From positions 37,203 to 101,202 of the forward strand of contig CAVSRW010000003.1 of the NCBI GenBank assembly GCA_963730405.1: a stretch of 64,000 nt of DNA. Direction: 5' to 3'. Under the pieces are notes generated by a model. That model had not been told where the DNA came from, did no database searches, and saw only the letters and a program-made list of their open reading frames with translations. Made by a program: the position numbers and the translations under genes. Shown one piece after another: positions 62,354-64,000 of this stretch; within the stretch, counting starts at the first letter, position 1; every line of letters starts with the position of its first letter. Source of the stretch: Gaiellasilicea sp963730405 (GTDB lineage: Bacteria > Actinomycetota > Thermoleophilia > Gaiellales > Gaiellaceae).

Positions 62354-62408
62354 CGCCCCCGTAGCTCAGGGCAGCTCGAACCGCGTGCGTCCTATTGGCT
62401 GCGGGGGT
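62354..62408 (+). other. tRNA-like 5' fragment
   Basis: GCCCCCGTAGCTCAG (62354-62368) reads exactly like an acceptor 5' strand plus start of a D-arm. CGGGGGT (62402-62408) could pair with the acceptor strand. The space between (33 nt) is far too short for anticodon and T arms, and there is no GAGC to close the D-stem. Most likely a remnant or a coincidence, perhaps an old integration boundary. Confidence 0.3.
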
Positions 62409-62721
62409 CGAGCTTCTCGACGTAGTCGCCGGCCTCACCCGACTTGCGGACGAGCCAGTAGGCGTCTCGCTCGGCGACGAGATCTTCGATCTCTGGCGTG
62501 TAGTGCTGCGGGAGCACGACGAACTGCTTCGGATCCGAGCGGATCGTCTCGTAGTCGCGAATCGGAATCGCAACTCGGAATGTGCACTCGGCGTTTGCGC
62601 ACTCACAGACGAACTCGTACGGCACCTCGGGGCCGAGCTGGTGGGCAACCGCCTCGACCCGCTCGTTCACCTCCCGAAAGAGCGCCTCGTTCTGCGCCAT
62701 TCGACGTTCACGCTCGTCCAC
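62392..62721 (-). CDS. Conserved hypothetical protein, about 109 aa
   Basis: A helical start (MAQNEALFREVNERVEAVAHQLG) is followed by FVCECANAECTFRVAIPI, a CxC..C pattern that may be a small metal site, and RDYETIRSDPKQFVVLPQH. The end is YWLVRKSGEAGDYVEKLDPRS. This layout recurs in actinobacteria, with no function known to me. GTG 62721 follows TACACT (62738-62733) by 11 nt; ATG 62751 and GTG 62760 are open too. Confidence 0.6.
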   Translation of the reverse strand: MDERERRMAQNEALFREVNERVEAVAHQLGPEVPYEFVCECANAECTFRVAIPIRDYETIRSDPKQFVVLPQHYTPEIEDLVAERDAYWLVRKSGEAGDYVEKLDPRSQ

Positions 62722-62762
62722 TCCAGCCAGCGAGTGTAGATCACTGCGCATGGCGGCCACCG

Positions 62763-63284
62763 TCAGTTGCCCGCTGCAGAAGCGCCGGGGGCGAACGCTT
62801 CGCGAGCCGCGCGGAGCCGGTAATCCTCGATCTCCGCGCTCTGCCGACGGGCTCGCTCGACGAGGTCGTTCAGATCGAATCTGGAGAGGTGCTCACGCAT
62901 TCCCGGCATCGCGAGCAGCGACTCCCAAAGCGCCAGCTTCCCGGCAACGCCGACCGCCAACGCCTCCAGTTCGAGTACGCGGCTCAATGGTGAGTAGCCG
63001 CGGATCTGCCCGTTGAGCTTCAGACGCCCGACCTTCTCACCGACCCAAGCAACCGCCTCCTTCGTCTTCGACTCCCGGAAACCGAGCTCCACGACGATTC
63101 CCTCCAACGTCCGCCGATCGTCCTCGATCTCGCCCGCCAGCCGCCGAAGAACGTCTCCGAATTCTGTCCGGGCATTGCTCCGGGCGGTGCGGCGGGCGAG
63201 CGCCACACCCGCCGTTGCAGCCGCAAGGTGGTCGGCGAGATAGATCTCGAGCAGGCGGTTCGGCGCGGGAGGCATCACGGACAT
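62763..63284 (-). CDS. Conserved hypothetical helical protein, 173 aa
   Basis: Nearly all alpha-helical: APNRLLEIYLADHLAAATAGV, EFGDVLRRLAGEIEDDRRTLEGIV, then SRVLELEALAVGVAGKLALW and LVERARRQSAEIEDYRLRAAR. The pattern suggests a ferritin-like four-helix bundle, but the His/Glu metal pairs are incomplete. ATG 63284. Probably co-transcribed with the next gene on the minus strand. Function unknown. Confidence 0.6.
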   Translation of the reverse strand: MSVMPPAPNRLLEIYLADHLAAATAGVALARRTARSNARTEFGDVLRRLAGEIEDDRRTLEGIVVELGFRESKTKEAVAWVGEKVGRLKLNGQIRGYSPLSRVLELEALAVGVAGKLALWESLLAMPGMREHLSRFDLNDLVERARRQSAEIEDYRLRAAREAFAPGASAAGN

Positions 63285-63343
63285 GGACGGAAATGGTGAG
63301 GGCAGCCGCCCGGACGTGACGCCCGACGGCTGCCCTGCTCCGG

Positions 63344-63810
63344 TTACGACTCGTGCCCCGAGTCGCCACGACCCCAGTTCAGCTCGAGGTTTTCTCTCGG
63401 GTCAGACGAGTGCGAGCGAGTGCCGGACTTGGCGATCCCCCGGCTGACCATGTAGCCGACGACGATGGCGGTAATCAGGATCCATGCCCGCCAGGCGCCG
63501 AACGCATCAGAGGCGGCCGCAGTGATCGCGATCCCGAGGATCGCAAGCACGGACCCGACGAACTCGCTCGTCAAGAAGAACGGCTTCGTCTCGATCGGAT
63601 ACTCCCGGCGTGGCCTCATCCCCCACGAGCTCGTGCCACCATGCCCGTATCCCTGTGGCGGGCCATAGCCGTACTGCGGCGGATACTGCTGCTGGTACGG
63701 CTGCTGCTGCACATACGCCGGCATCGGCGCAGGTTGTGCTGCTGACCCGCCACCGGTTCCCGCACAGCCGTGTGATCCCCGTCCTGGTACCGGTCGTCCT
63801 GATTGCTCAT
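63344..63810 (-). CDS. Small membrane protein with Gln/Tyr/Pro-rich tail, probable frameshift
   Basis: ATG 63810 has AAGGGG 6 nt upstream and gives MSNQDDRYQDGDHTAVREP. That frame then fails, while the neighbouring frame continues GGGSAAQPAPMPAYVQQQP, a QQQYPPQYGYGPPQGY repeat, then two membrane helices (FVGSVLAILGIAITAAAS; AWILITAIVVGYMVSRGI). One missing base near 63750-63765 would join them. Likely a membrane-bound protein with a disordered N-terminus. Confidence 0.5.
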
Positions 63811-64000
63811 CTAGACCCCTTTCCGTGCGACGACTGGACCAGTGCAACGGTGTCCGGCGCACATTCGGTACGCCGTCGCTGCGGCCGGATTTCGCCGCGG
63901 GAGACACGTCGGGCGCTGGATTGCCCGTTAACCGCGCCGAGCGCGAGCACGCGTCGATCGCATCCCCGGTAAGGATCCGCGAGGCGCTCGACAGGTGGTC
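63811..64000. other. Right-edge intergenic DNA
   Basis: No supported gene. A plus-strand frame from TTG near 63932 (LPVNRAEREHASIASPV, then RIREALDRW) runs off the edge and could begin a gene, but there is no clear ribosome site or promoter. Confidence 0.3.

Noticed and set aside
62354..62408. A functional tRNA gene
   Set aside because: Only the 5' end fits; length, D-stem, anticodon arm and T arm are missing.
62354..64000. A genomic island or integrated element at the right edge
   Set aside because: No integrase, repeats or clear composition shift; the unknown genes look like ordinary conserved actinobacterial proteins.

Overview
Organism. The window is a uniformly high-GC, gene-dense bacterial chromosome fragment. 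Several features point to an actinobacterium, most likely a deep-branching class such as Thermoleophilia (Solirubrobacterales/Gaiellales), probably a draft or metagenome assembly. They are a SigR/RsrA-type sigma/anti-sigma pair with a GGAAT-N18-GTT promoter, a tandem dynamin-like GTPase pair, many GTG starts, very frequent ATGA overlaps, and a strong leaderless-transcript signature (TANNNT 6-8 nt before the start) at about 26 genes. The lineage is inferred from protein style, not from a search. No insertion sequence, prophage, CRISPR array or intact RNA gene was found apart from a TPP riboswitch.

Layout. 1-5.7 kb: end of NAD+ synthetase, an ArsR/SRPBCC pair with a palindromic operator, Mug glycosylase, OsmC, then a coupled aminotransferase V - M20 peptidase - epimerase run. 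5.7-13.2 kb: SIS protein, M16 peptidase and an envelope group (M15 peptidase, L,D-transpeptidase, membrane methyltransferase, PGM1-like ATP-grasp ligase, beta-lactamase-fold protein), then a 0.4-kb gap with a cupredoxin relic. 13.2-19.5 kb: a six-gene coupled operon (NUDIX/winged-helix regulator, four MDR oxidoreductases, GNAT) facing a LanC-like gene across a shared operator; this is the most unusual system here. 19.5-26.2 kb: acetyl-CoA synthetase, M24 peptidase, aldo/keto reductase, M32 carboxypeptidase and a secreted beta-sandwich protein. 26.2-32.9 kb: amidohydrolase, a three-subunit molybdenum hydroxylase, lipoprotein cyclophilin, a molybdopterin nucleotidyltransferase-like gene and an HTH/LytR_C membrane protein. 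32.9-39.9 kb (minus): a GCS2-type ligase, a large ABC exporter, an HMA protein, then SigR/RsrA. 39.9-45.3 kb: patatin, HtrA, BolA/monothiol glutaredoxin and a secreted metallopeptidase. 45.4-48.2 kb: aconitase broken by many frameshifts. 48.2-54.6 kb: TPP-riboswitch-controlled thiamine-precursor permease, PfkB kinase, PhzF, SixA and an ABC-2 transporter. 54.7-62.3 kb: TypA, two dynamin-like GTPases (both frameshifted), glucan phosphorylase and dienelactone hydrolase. 62.3-64 kb: small conserved proteins of unknown function.

How the genes work together. Several modules deal with electrophile or thiol stress: the MDR/LanC-like locus, SigR/RsrA, OsmC, and Grx/BolA for Fe-S cluster handling. Another group shapes the envelope (M15, L,D-transpeptidase, HtrA, beta-lactamase fold, LytR_C, dynamins). 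The molybdenum enzyme cluster carries its own likely cofactor-finishing gene.

Caveats. Frameshifts occur in aconitase (a dozen or more), the metallopeptidase, both dynamins, probably the acs 5' end and one gene at the right edge. Because most sit in conserved genes and are single-base, assembly or read error is likelier than real decay. All family calls are from motifs read by eye; no database search was run.
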